A stretch of DNA of 64,000 nucleotides from an uncultured Flavobacteriaceae bacterium. GTDB taxonomy: Bacteria > Bacteroidota > Bacteroidia > Flavobacteriales > Flavobacteriaceae. The stretch covers positions 496,001 to 560,000 of the forward strand of contig CANMFO010000003.1 of the NCBI GenBank assembly GCA_947497245.1, given 5' to 3'. The translations under genes were made by a program, and so were the position numbers. Shown here in pieces: positions 1 to 9,333 of the stretch (positions are counted from its first letter, which is position 1; each line of letters opens with the position of its first letter). The notes beneath the pieces were generated by a model that had not been told where the DNA came from, did no database searches, and worked only from the letters and a program-made list of their open reading frames with translations.

Positions 1-110
1 TCGTTTTGATGAATAGCATAAATTCTTGCATGTTTTTGTTCTTAAATGATTAATACAATGGTTTTCAAGGAATAGTCAAATAAAAGACCAACAAAGGGAC
101 ATTGATCTTT

Positions 111-141
111 AAAAAAAATCAATAAGTTTTTAACTTATTGA
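111..141 (-). terminator. Intrinsic terminator overlapping the sigma factor stop codon
   Basis: TCAATAAGTT-TTT-AACTTATTGA (119-141, 10-bp perfect stem), followed on the minus strand by eight T (plus-strand A at 111-118). Confidence 0.75.
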
Positions 142-1390
142 TAATCAATGATCTATAATTCTCATTTATCGGGAGATCCAATGCTTTTTTCAATAGATTC
201 CGCGCAACCTCCGCTTGGTCGTTCAAAAAATGCAATTCGGCCTTTGCCGTGTAGTAGGGTAGGTAGGAAAGCAGAACGGTTTTGTCCTGTATCGCCTCCA
301 ATTCCGCAAGCGCATCCCCAGCGCCTTTTACCTTGGAAACAACAATGGCCCTATTGAGAAGTACAATGGAGGATCTGTCGATTTTGACCAAGTTGTCATA
401 TAGCGACAATATACTTTCCCAATCGGTCGATTTAAAATCTTTGGCGGTGCAATGGTGGGCAGATATGGTGGCCAGAATGTGGTAATTGGACACTTCCCGT
501 TGCGGCATGGAACGTTCTAAATATACGAGCCCCCGGTGCATGAGCGATTTGTCCCATTTCGACCGGTCCTGATGTTCCAGATCAACACTGTTGCCAAATG
601 CATCGGCCCTTGAGGTAAAGCGGGATGCGTTCAAAGACATGAGCGCCAATAGGGCGTGTATCTTGGATTTGTTGACAATGTTGGTGTTTTGGGAAATGAT
701 CTCTGCCAGTCGGATGGCTTCCGCGCAAAGTTCGAAGCGGATAAAACTATTGCCGCTTGAAGCATTGTATCCTTCGTTGAAGAGCAGATAAATGGTTTCC
801 ATGACACTGACCATTCTTTGTCCCAATTCCCTTCCCATGGGAACTTCAAAGGCAATATTGGAATCCCGAATGGTTTTTCTTGCCCGAACAAGCCTTTTGT
901 TGATGCTTTCCTCCGTGCTAAGGAAGGCCTTGGAGATTTCCGGGATACTGAAGCCGCATAATGTTTTGAGGGTAAGTGCAATTTGGGAATCTGTTGAAAT
1001 GGAGGGATGGCAACAGGTGAAGATCATTCGCAATTGGTCATCCTCAATCTCCTTTTCTGTAAAAATGTGGTTCAGTGCGGGTTCAACGGTCCATTCCGAT
1101 TGTAAATACTGTGCCACGACAGAGGAATATTCCCTTTTGTACTTCTCTCGATTGACCAGGTTAACGGCTTTGTACTTGGCCACTTTATAGATCCAGCCGA
1201 CCGGGTTCTGTGGGATGCCCTTATATTCCCATTGCTTTAATGCCTCGAGCATGGCCTCTTGAACCACATCTTCGGCAAGTTCAATGTTGGAAGCTCCAAA
1301 AGTCTTGGTCAGTACCGATACCAGTTTTCCATACTCGTACCTGAACAAGTGGTCTATTTTATCGGAGATACCGGCCTGGCCCTTGGACAT
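119..1390 (-). CDS. ECF-type RNA polymerase sigma factor with C-terminal DUF6596/TPR-like extension (ECF42-like)
   Basis: 423 aa ORF; sigma-70 region 2 (AEDVVQEAMLEALKQW, PQNPVGWIYKVAKYKAVNLVNR), region 4 (TLKTLCGFSIPEISKAFLSTEESINKRLVRARKTIR) and a long C-terminal helical extension typical of ECF42. Confidence 0.9.
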   Translation of the reverse strand: MSKGQAGISDKIDHLFRYEYGKLVSVLTKTFGASNIELAEDVVQEAMLEALKQWEYKGIPQNPVGWIYKVAKYKAVNLVNREKYKREYSSVVAQYLQSEWTVEPALNHIFTEKEIEDDQLRMIFTCCHPSISTDSQIALTLKTLCGFSIPEISKAFLSTEESINKRLVRARKTIRDSNIAFEVPMGRELGQRMVSVMETIYLLFNEGYNASSGNSFIRFELCAEAIRLAEIISQNTNIVNKSKIHALLALMSLNASRFTSRADAFGNSVDLEHQDRSKWDKSLMHRGLVYLERSMPQREVSNYHILATISAHHCTAKDFKSTDWESILSLYDNLVKIDRSSIVLLNRAIVVSKVKGAGDALAELEAIQDKTVLLSYLPYYTAKAELHFLNDQAEVARNLLKKALDLPINENYRSLIINKLKTY

Positions 1391-1621
1391 TTTTTATTCG
1401 GTTTATCGACTCCCTAATGTAAAGGTTTTAACGGAGAAATTGGCCGTAGGACAAAAAGGGGGTGCCGTGCATAGAAGAAATCCATCCATCAGGGGGCTGC
1501 CCGGGGATTTTGAACGGCAGGGGTAAGGAACGGAAATGCAGAGAACGACTCCTTGGAACCTTTTAAGGGCTAAAAGTTTGGGCGTCGCCACGCCCACCGA
1601 TCTGTTTGAATGGGAATCCGA

Positions 1622-3106
1622 TCAGGCCCTGGCCGTCAGGGATTTAAAGAATACAAAGCCAAAACCCAGGAAGAGCATGAAATGAAAGGGGAAGAGCCCA
1701 AAATCGTTCAAGGGAATCGAGCTGTACATGCCAAAAAGGAAGTAAAGCATCAATGCGGCTTCCAAAATCATATTTGGGGACAGTTTCTTAGCGAGATATT
1801 TGTTGCCCTTCCAGCTTTCCGTAAGGCTGCTGATGTTGAACTTGGGCGTCCTTACAAATTCACTTCGTTTGCCCATATGGCCTTCCAGGACCGCTATGGA
1901 ATTGTGCAGGGAAAAGCCAAGGGCGACCGAGAAAAAGGTAAAGAACAGCTTTATATAGTCCACAAAATTGTCAAAACTACTGCCCTGGATGCTTCTATAG
2001 GTGAACCAATAGCACACAAAAAGGATGATGGTACTGATGATAAAGAAATTAAGTAACGAATAGGCCCAATCGAGATGAACGTACATGTTTTTGATAAACA
2101 TGAAGGGAACGCTCAAAAGGGCCACAATAAAGACGCATAGGAACATGCTGCTGTTCAGCAGGTGCATCACACCGTGGAACTTCGTCTTAAATGAAATGTT
2201 CCTGGCACTGATCACGCTCCAAACCGACTTTCTAAAGTTCTCTGCGCCCCCTTTGTTCCATCTAAATTGTTGGGAACGGGCCGCACTGATCACAACGGGA
2301 AGTTCGGCAGGGGTTTCCACATCTTCCAAATATTTGAACTTCCAATCCTTAAGTTGCGCGCGGTAGCTCAGATCTAAATCTTCGGTAAGGGTATCCCCTT
2401 CCCAGTTCCCGGCATCAAGGATACATTCTTTGCGCCAGATTCCCGCCGTTCCGTTGAAGTTGATGAAGTGCCCCTTGGCATTCCTACCAACCTGCTCCAG
2501 GGTAAAATGGGCGTCCAGGGCAAAGGCCTGGATACGGGTCAATACGGAGTAGTCCCTGTTGATGTGCCCCCATCGGGTCTGTACCACCCCGATTTCCGGA
2601 TCTTTGAAATAGATCACGGTCTTTTTTAACCAGTCGCTATCGGGCAGGAAGTCAGCATCAAAAATGGCGACAAATTCCCCCTTGGCAATTTCCAGTCCCT
2701 CCTTTAAGGCACCTGCCTTAAAACCCTGGCGGTTTTCCCGTCGGATATGCTGAATGTCCAGACCGGTCTCCTGAAGGGTCTTGATCTGTTTTGCCGTTTC
2801 AATTACCGTATCATCGGTGGAATCGTCGAGCACTTGGATCTCTAATTTGCTCTTGGGGTATTCAATCTTGGCAATGTTCTCCAGTAGGCGTTCCATTACA
2901 TATTCCTCATTGTATACCGGCAGTTGAATGGTTACCATGGGAATCTCCTTGGGGTCCATTAGGTTGAATTTGGGAGCGTTCTGGTTACGACGCTTGTAGC
3001 CCAGATAATTCACCAACAGGTTCAATTGGGCCAGGCTGTAGAAAAAAATCAACAACAGCGCAATACTGTAGATGGCAAGGATGATGTAAGCGATTGTTAG
3101 TCCCAT
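1622..3106 (-). CDS. Glycosyltransferase family 2, cellulose-synthase-like membrane protein
   Basis: 494 aa; PVYNEEYVMERLLENI, DDSTDDT, FDADFLP, TEDLDLSYRAQLKDWKF, QQFRWNKG plus C-terminal TM segments. Confidence 0.88.
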   Translation of the reverse strand: MGLTIAYIILAIYSIALLLIFFYSLAQLNLLVNYLGYKRRNQNAPKFNLMDPKEIPMVTIQLPVYNEEYVMERLLENIAKIEYPKSKLEIQVLDDSTDDTVIETAKQIKTLQETGLDIQHIRRENRQGFKAGALKEGLEIAKGEFVAIFDADFLPDSDWLKKTVIYFKDPEIGVVQTRWGHINRDYSVLTRIQAFALDAHFTLEQVGRNAKGHFINFNGTAGIWRKECILDAGNWEGDTLTEDLDLSYRAQLKDWKFKYLEDVETPAELPVVISAARSQQFRWNKGGAENFRKSVWSVISARNISFKTKFHGVMHLLNSSMFLCVFIVALLSVPFMFIKNMYVHLDWAYSLLNFFIISTIILFVCYWFTYRSIQGSSFDNFVDYIKLFFTFFSVALGFSLHNSIAVLEGHMGKRSEFVRTPKFNISSLTESWKGNKYLAKKLSPNMILEAALMLYFLFGMYSSIPLNDFGLFPFHFMLFLGFGFVFFKSLTARA

Positions 3107-3107
3107 A

Positions 3108-3797
3108 TTATTTCATACTGTATTTAAAAATCCAGCTTAGAATTTTTATGCCCGCAAATATACTACCTTTTACCGTACCGGACACTTTGGATATGCCAAT
3201 TCTTTTCTTGTAACGCACTGGTACTTCGGTATATGCTAGCTTCTTTCTCAGTGCTTTCAATTGCATTTCCACTGTCCACCCATACGTTTTGTCCTCCATT
3301 TCCAGCGACAGCAACTTGTCATACCGTATAGCTCTAAACGGTCCAAGGTCTGTAAATGTTGCCCCAAAGAACAATTTCATGAGCCGTGTTGCCAACCAAT
3401 TTCCGAAAACCTGCTGCGGGGTCATGGACCCTTCCTCCCGTAGTCGTTTTACACGGGCCCCGACAACAAAATCATAACCATTGTTTAAAATGGGGGCCAC
3501 TACTCTGGAGAGTTCCTCCGGATAATCGGAATAGTCCCCATCGATAAATACGATAATGTCGGGTACTTTGGATTGTCGTGCCACGTAATCCATTCCACAC
3601 AGGCAGGCATATCCGTATCCCCTTTTCTTTTCAGTAAGCACTGTAGCCCCCGCGTTACGGGCGTTTCTTTCCGTTTCGTCCGTGGAGTCGTTGTTAACAA
3701 CTATTATCTCGGAAACTGCTTCGGGCAGTTCCTGGACCACCTTGGCGATCGAATCGGCTTCGTTGAATGCGGGAATGATAACCTTGATTTCGTTCAT
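3108..3797 (-). CDS. Glycosyltransferase family 2 (dolichyl-phosphate/polyprenyl-phosphate type)
   Basis: 229 aa; VIIPAFNEADSIAKVVQELP, VVNNDSTDETERNARNAGA, FIDGDYSDYPEE. Confidence 0.88.
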   Translation of the reverse strand: MNEIKVIIPAFNEADSIAKVVQELPEAVSEIIVVNNDSTDETERNARNAGATVLTEKKRGYGYACLCGMDYVARQSKVPDIIVFIDGDYSDYPEELSRVVAPILNNGYDFVVGARVKRLREEGSMTPQQVFGNWLATRLMKLFFGATFTDLGPFRAIRYDKLLSLEMEDKTYGWTVEMQLKALRKKLAYTEVPVRYKKRIGISKVSGTVKGSIFAGIKILSWIFKYSMK

Positions 3798-4282
3798 TAC
3801 TTCAGATCGGATAAACTATTTTCCTTCCTGAAACTACTAAAACTATACCATTCCTTGACTTTTTTTCCATTGCGATATTTTTCGGCCGATGTCAATCTTT
3901 CATCTTGATATTGAAGGCAGTACCCATTCTTGACACCTGCAGAAAGTTGGCATTTGTGGTTTACTTTTCCGTTGCTATCGTAAAACAACCACCAATTGGC
4001 CTTTTTTCCGTTGACATAGTGTCCCTCTTTCACCACTTTTCCGTTTCGATCGTAAAAATACCAATACTTTTCCCTTTTATCGAAGTGATAGGCCCCCTGT
4101 TCGGAAATTCTTCCATTTTGATGATAATATTTCCAATAGCCCATCTTGAGGGTGTTTTTCAGCCAGCCCTCGGCCTTCACCCTACCCGTTTCGTAAAACT
4201 CCTTATGGTACCGGTTCCCCTTGTCGGATGGATTTCCGAAAGTTAAAAGCACGGCGGCCATAACGAACATTTTGGCAATCAT
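3797..4282 (-). CDS. Secreted MORN-repeat (YwqK-like) protein
   Basis: N-terminal signal; repeated YHKEFYETGRVKAEGW / YYHQNGRISEQGAY / FYDRNGKVVKEGHYVNGKK units. Confidence 0.75.
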   Translation of the reverse strand: MIAKMFVMAAVLLTFGNPSDKGNRYHKEFYETGRVKAEGWLKNTLKMGYWKYYHQNGRISEQGAYHFDKREKYWYFYDRNGKVVKEGHYVNGKKANWWLFYDSNGKVNHKCQLSAGVKNGYCLQYQDERLTSAEKYRNGKKVKEWYSFSSFRKENSLSDLK

Positions 4283-4370
4283 GGGGTAGCTTTTTAGAAT
4301 CTGTCGGATGTATGGGCGCCAACTAACATTATTTTAGAACTTTTGGGGGCATCTTTAAAAACGCCCTGGG

Positions 4371-5954
4371 TTATTTCTTGTTCACCATCTCCATCAGGTC
4401 CACATCGTTGCCCAAAAGGACCTCAGTGGGATTGATACGGCCTTCCAAGGGTCCGTTTTCCAATTTCAGGACCCCACGAGGGCAAACCGCGGAACAGATC
4501 CCACATCCCACGCAACTGGATCGGATGATGTTCTCCCCCTTTTGGGCATAGGCACGAACATCGATTCCCTGTTCGCAATAGGTAGAGCAGTTTCCACAAG
4601 AAATACATTGACCGCCATTGGTCGTGATCCGAAACCTTGATTTAAATCGCTGGACAAAACCGAGGTAGGCCGCTAAGGGGCATCCGAAACGGCACCAGAC
4701 CCTGTTGCCAAAAATAGGATAGAACCCGGTTCCGATCACCCCCGCAAAAACGGCACCGATCATGGTGCTATAGGTATTTTGAACGCCTGAAGTCTTGAGC
4801 CCCAAGACCGTCCCCGTTTCGGAGAAGAAGCTGTACAGCGTCATAAGGGTCATCGCCACCGCAAAGACCAGGACACCATGGATCAACCAGCGTTCCACCT
4901 TCCATGAAAAAAGCGATTTGCTGGAGTGCTGTCGATAGGGGTCGCCCAGGGTTTCGGCCAGTCCCCCGCAACCGCAGACCCAGGAACAGTACCATCTTTT
5001 TCCAAAAAAGTAGACCATTACCGGTACGATCACCAAGGTAAGCACAATGCCCCAAACCAATATGAACAGGCCTATTCCACCACTGTTCGTCAATTCCCTT
5101 AAATTCCACTGGAAGAAGAAATCGTAGTCCAGCGGAAAGGCATTTTTGAAATCATAATAGGGCATTTGTAAACGCACCATGATCTCGGGAATCAAAAATG
5201 CAAAGACGATCTGGAAGAACAGCACCGAGGTCGTACGGACCACCTGGTACACATTGTGACGGTATTTGATATACATCCGGACGGCCATGACGGTCATGAC
5301 CACGCAGTACATGAAACCGTATACGAACCAGTGCCCGGCCGGATTTCCACTGAGGCTTTCGCTTATGGGATCCACCAGATAGGTCCAATTTACGGCATAT
5401 TGCGGGGCAAAATAAAGCACGACATAGAAAGCGACCAAAAAGAAGAAAACCAACCAGGCGATCCAACCCCTATTGGTGGAATTCTCGAGATAGATACCGT
5501 TGTTTTTGATACCCTTCTTGCCCAGCAAGACCACATTGGGCAGAATAAACATCAGGGCACCGACAATGCCCAATCCAAAGGTCAAAAACCACATGAGCCC
5601 CTTGTTGTGGACAATGAAGCCATTACCCGATTTTTTTCCTATCAGCAGGGCCATATCGTTGGGCTTGGTATAGATGATTTTTTTGTACTCCTTGTTCTTC
5701 CGGTATTGGGAATTGGCGGTTTCCAAGGCCGTCGTGACCAGTGGTGACAGGGCGGGCATACCTTCGAATTCCTTTCCCACTACACTGTTTTGCATGGCTT
5801 GGACAAAAAGTTCGCTTTTGGCAAACCCTTGTTCCTCGGCCATTTGCCCAAAGCTCGCACGCTCTACTTTAAAGGTGCCGATTACCGGAAGTGCGGTAAA
5901 TATGGCCAAGCCCACTAAAAAGATGACAAGGCCCGTATTTTTTATTGCTTTCAT
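4371..5954 (-). CDS. 4Fe-4S polyferredoxin-type membrane protein (NosR/NapH/YccM-like)
   Basis: 527 aa; several TM segments; WYCSWVCGCGG, VWCRFGCPLAAY, two ferredoxin motifs CISCGNCSTYCEQG and CVGCGICSAVCPRG. Confidence 0.82.
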   Translation of the reverse strand: MKAIKNTGLVIFLVGLAIFTALPVIGTFKVERASFGQMAEEQGFAKSELFVQAMQNSVVGKEFEGMPALSPLVTTALETANSQYRKNKEYKKIIYTKPNDMALLIGKKSGNGFIVHNKGLMWFLTFGLGIVGALMFILPNVVLLGKKGIKNNGIYLENSTNRGWIAWLVFFFLVAFYVVLYFAPQYAVNWTYLVDPISESLSGNPAGHWFVYGFMYCVVMTVMAVRMYIKYRHNVYQVVRTTSVLFFQIVFAFLIPEIMVRLQMPYYDFKNAFPLDYDFFFQWNLRELTNSGGIGLFILVWGIVLTLVIVPVMVYFFGKRWYCSWVCGCGGLAETLGDPYRQHSSKSLFSWKVERWLIHGVLVFAVAMTLMTLYSFFSETGTVLGLKTSGVQNTYSTMIGAVFAGVIGTGFYPIFGNRVWCRFGCPLAAYLGFVQRFKSRFRITTNGGQCISCGNCSTYCEQGIDVRAYAQKGENIIRSSCVGCGICSAVCPRGVLKLENGPLEGRINPTEVLLGNDVDLMEMVNKK

Positions 5955-6014
5955 TTGATATGCTATAAGGTGACAGGTCTCGGTGTTGCCCGACCTGATG
6001 GTTTTAAACAGTGA

Positions 6015-7364
6015 TTAGGCAGTAGTGAAAATTCGTTTCCAACTTTTTTTCCTGGGGGTGATGTCTCTACCCAATTCGGAATTGAACTTGGCTACAATTT
6101 CAGCTTCGTACTGGGCATAGAACTCCGGGTCGAAATTGGCATCCCTTAGGTGCTCCATAACATGGTCCACACTCCGTTTTTCCGTTAACCACCGATCGAA
6201 GCATCGGTGCCGCATTCGGATTCCAAAGGTATTGATGCCCAAAAACTGGTTGTTCGCGGTATCAAAGGCCACGGTGATACAGATCTTTTCCTTGGCATGC
6301 CGCCAGTGGAAGTGCCGCTCGTTTTCTTTCATGCCCCGCTCGCTGAACACCCAGCCATAGGTCTGGTATTCGATATCCAGGAACTTGGCGGAGTTGAACC
6401 AATGACCGGGACGGTATTCCCTTTTCTTACCGCACAAGGTCTGGGCCAGTGCCTCGCCCATCATTCTTCCGGTATACCAGACCGCTTCTATGGGCCTGCG
6501 ATTTCCAATGGCAGTGTGCTGTTCGGCACAGTCGCCAATAGCATAAATGTCTTCAATATTGGTCTCCAGGTACCGGTTCACTTTCACCCCTCTGCCCAGT
6601 TCAATACCGGAATCCCTTAGGAAATCGATATTGGGTGAGACCCCGGCCGTCAATCCGACCATATCACAGGGGATCTCCTCCCCGGTCTCCTGAACGACCA
6701 CGGCCCGTGCCCGGCCATTTTCATCGGCCAGGATCTCTCCTAGGTTTGCCCCCAATCGAAGATCGATATGGTGCTCCAGGATATGTTCGTTGATCATTTG
6801 GCTCTCCCCACCGGGCAGTACCCCATCCCAAAAACTGTTCTCACGTACCAAAAAAGTGACCGGAATGTCCCTGCTGCGCAACATTTCGGCCAATTCGATC
6901 CCGATGAGCCCGCCTCCGACGATGACGGCACGCTTACAGCTTAGGTTGTTGGGGGCATTGGCTTCCAATTGGTCGAGATCTTGTTTGGAATACATTCCCT
7001 GGACGCCCAGAAGGTCTTGTCCCGGCCAACCAAATTTACTGGGTTTCGAACCCGTGGCAACCACTAGTTTGTCATATGCGATTTCCCTTCCATCCTGTAG
7101 CAGCAATTTTTTATGGGGATGGTCCACTTGGGTGACATAACCTTTCACCAAATCAATACGGTTCTTTTTCCAGAACCAGTTTTCGTAGGGCTGTGTGTGC
7201 TCAAATTTCATATGGCCCATATAAACGTACATTAGGGCCGTGCGGGAAAAGAAATAATCGGTCTCGGTGGAAACGATGGTGATTTTTTTATCGGATAGCT
7301 TTCGGACATGACGGGCGACCGTAACCCCAGATATGCCATTGCCGATAATAACGATATGTTCCAT
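6015..7364 (-). CDS. NAD(P)/FAD-dependent oxidoreductase (pyridine nucleotide-disulfide reductase family)
   Basis: 449 aa; IVIIGNGISGVTVARH, VGGGLIGIELAEML, IYAIGDCAE. Confidence 0.88.
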   Translation of the reverse strand: MEHIVIIGNGISGVTVARHVRKLSDKKITIVSTETDYFFSRTALMYVYMGHMKFEHTQPYENWFWKKNRIDLVKGYVTQVDHPHKKLLLQDGREIAYDKLVVATGSKPSKFGWPGQDLLGVQGMYSKQDLDQLEANAPNNLSCKRAVIVGGGLIGIELAEMLRSRDIPVTFLVRENSFWDGVLPGGESQMINEHILEHHIDLRLGANLGEILADENGRARAVVVQETGEEIPCDMVGLTAGVSPNIDFLRDSGIELGRGVKVNRYLETNIEDIYAIGDCAEQHTAIGNRRPIEAVWYTGRMMGEALAQTLCGKKREYRPGHWFNSAKFLDIEYQTYGWVFSERGMKENERHFHWRHAKEKICITVAFDTANNQFLGINTFGIRMRHRCFDRWLTEKRSVDHVMEHLRDANFDPEFYAQYEAEIVAKFNSELGRDITPRKKSWKRIFTTA

Positions 7365-7544
7365 GTATATGATGTTGGTAGTTGCGAATTGTGTCGTTCC
7401 CCTGGGTGAGAACTTAATTTATGTGTTTAATTTAGAAAGAATTTAAATATGAACCTATTCTGTAAGGTTTGTGCGCCGCTTTCGAACGGCTAAGCCGTTG
7501 ATTTATAAAATCTTAAATAAATCATAAAACTTTATATTGGACTG

Positions 7545-7552
7545 TAGGTTTG
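7545..7552 (+). promoter_or_regulatory. Candidate Bacteroidota -7 box (TAnnTTTG)
   Basis: TAGGTTTG 54 bp upstream of the 7606 start codon in an AT-rich intergenic region. Confidence 0.4.
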
Positions 7553-7605
7553 TAAAAACCATCCCGACCTAGGCGTCATGTTAACAATGGCAAAACCAAG
7601 AAATT

Positions 7606-8328
7606 ATGAAAAAGAGACTGTATATCTTCATGACCCTGTCCATAGGGATTCTTTCTTTTGGGTACGGACAAGGTACTTCCGGGTTTTTTGATCAAACCGA
7701 TGCCTTCCTAAAGGCCCATGTCAAGAATGGACGGGTGGCCTATAAAGATATCAAGGCCGATCCCGAGGAGCTGGACCACCTGTTGGAAATGGCCAAAAGT
7801 ATTTCCGTTTCCAAAGAGGATGCCGCGGAGTACCAGGCCTTTTGGATCAACGGGTACAATCTTTCAGTGATCAAAGGGGTACTGGACCACTACCCCCTGA
7901 AATCGCCCCTGGATGTAGCCGGATTTTTTGATAAGACCAAATACGATATCGGGGGTACCAGCATTACCTTGAACGATATCGAAAACAAGTTGCTGCGGGG
8001 AAACTTTCCCGATGAGCCCCGTTTTCATTTTGTACTGGTATGTGCCGGATTGGGTTGCCCTCCCATTATCGATATGGCCTATAGGCCGGCTACCCTGGAT
8101 GCCCAGTTGGAAAAACAGACCAAAAAGGCCCTGAACGATCCCAATTTCATCCGGACGAACAAGAACCGGGTAAAGATTTCCCAGATTTTCGAATGGTACA
8201 AGGGAGATTTCACCCAAAATGGAAATAGCCTGGTCGATTTTATCAATGGTTACAAAACCGAAAAATTGCCAGAAAAGGCAAAAGTGTCCTATTATCCCTA
8301 CGATTGGACATTGAACGAAATGAAATAA
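7606..8328 (+). CDS. Secreted DUF547 domain protein
   Basis: 240 aa; signal peptide; AFWINGYNLSVIKGVLDHYP, RFHFVLVCAGLGCPP, DYDWTLNE-type end. Confidence 0.88.
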   Translation: MKKRLYIFMTLSIGILSFGYGQGTSGFFDQTDAFLKAHVKNGRVAYKDIKADPEELDHLLEMAKSISVSKEDAAEYQAFWINGYNLSVIKGVLDHYPLKSPLDVAGFFDKTKYDIGGTSITLNDIENKLLRGNFPDEPRFHFVLVCAGLGCPPIIDMAYRPATLDAQLEKQTKKALNDPNFIRTNKNRVKISQIFEWYKGDFTQNGNSLVDFINGYKTEKLPEKAKVSYYPYDWTLNEMK

Positions 8329-8353
8329 TGCACATTACCTAAAAACTAAAATT

Positions 8354-9289
8354 ATGAAATTCATCACAAGAAATATGATGTTGACCGGCATGCTCCTGGC
8401 CTCTGCCCTGACCTATGCCCAAGACGACACCAACGACAAGGAAATGCAGGACGGGCCGCAGCCGTCGAAGAGCAATATCCAACAGTATACCCCATCCAAA
8501 TTGATCGGCAAGGGACAGATAGACCTCAAGTGGTTCAACAACCTGTATACCCAGACCAAGAGTACGTTCAGTGATGGGAAAGAACCCAGACAGACCTTTT
8601 TTACCTCCACATTGGAAGCCTACACGGGCGTGGGCGAAAACAAGAGATGGAACGTCGGGGCGATTTTTGAGTTCCGTTCCAACGTGATCAACGACCGTGG
8701 AGCACTCGACGTGTTCAGTTTTGATGGGGAAGAAGGCACGGCAAGATCCGGACTTACCTCCATAGCACCTTCCATAAAATTCGTTCCCCTGGCATCGGTG
8801 AGCAATTTCAGTATCCAAAGTTCGTTCTTCATTCCCTTGGTCGATCAGGAGACCGACGGAGGGGTGTTCCTCGACCAGGCCGGGTTCATCTGGCAGAACC
8901 GTTTTTTCTATGACCATACCTTTCCTGGCGACAAGTGGCAATTGTTCACCGAATTGAACAGCGAATTCAGTTTTGGCAAGGATGCTGTCAGGGATACCGG
9001 TGGGGACACGGTGGAGGGAAGCTTCGCCAACAACAGCCTTAACCTCACTCCCGGCGTGTTCTTGAGCTATTTCCCAAGTTCGAAATTCACGGTGCTGGGA
9101 TTGGTGCAGCATTCGCAAAGAATTGATTTGGGGAACAATTTCGCCCAGGATTTCACGGCCGTTGGAGGAGGTGTAAAATACCAATTGACCGATGCCCTGA
9201 ACATTGAGGCACTCTACACCAATTTTGTCAGGGGCAGTAATACCGGCCTTGGGCAGACGTTTAACCTCGGATTGCGCGCCATTTTCTAA
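8354..9289 (+). CDS. Outer-membrane beta-barrel / transporter-like protein
   Basis: 311 aa; signal peptide (ALTYAQD), alternating amphipathic strands, C-terminal aromatic residue (LRAIF). Confidence 0.65.
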   Translation: MKFITRNMMLTGMLLASALTYAQDDTNDKEMQDGPQPSKSNIQQYTPSKLIGKGQIDLKWFNNLYTQTKSTFSDGKEPRQTFFTSTLEAYTGVGENKRWNVGAIFEFRSNVINDRGALDVFSFDGEEGTARSGLTSIAPSIKFVPLASVSNFSIQSSFFIPLVDQETDGGVFLDQAGFIWQNRFFYDHTFPGDKWQLFTELNSEFSFGKDAVRDTGGDTVEGSFANNSLNLTPGVFLSYFPSSKFTVLGLVQHSQRIDLGNNFAQDFTAVGGGVKYQLTDALNIEALYTNFVRGSNTGLGQTFNLGLRAIF

Positions 9290-9333
9290 AAACCGGTAAA
9301 TAGCTTAATTTTAAAGTCATCAATCTAAAACGA

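Noticed and set aside
1580-1595. Hairpin GGGCGT-CGCC-ACGCCC downstream of the glycosyltransferase as a terminator
   Set aside because: Stem only 6 bp and no convincing T tract on the minus strand.
3797-4282. MORN protein as the antitoxin of a toxin-antitoxin pair
   Set aside because: The YwqK-antitoxin label is a database name; no toxin-like ORF is adjacent and the protein is exported.
4371-5954. NosR of a nitrous oxide reductase cluster
   Set aside because: No nosZ, nosD, nosF or nosY in the window; NosR/NapH/YccM-like is as far as the sequence supports.
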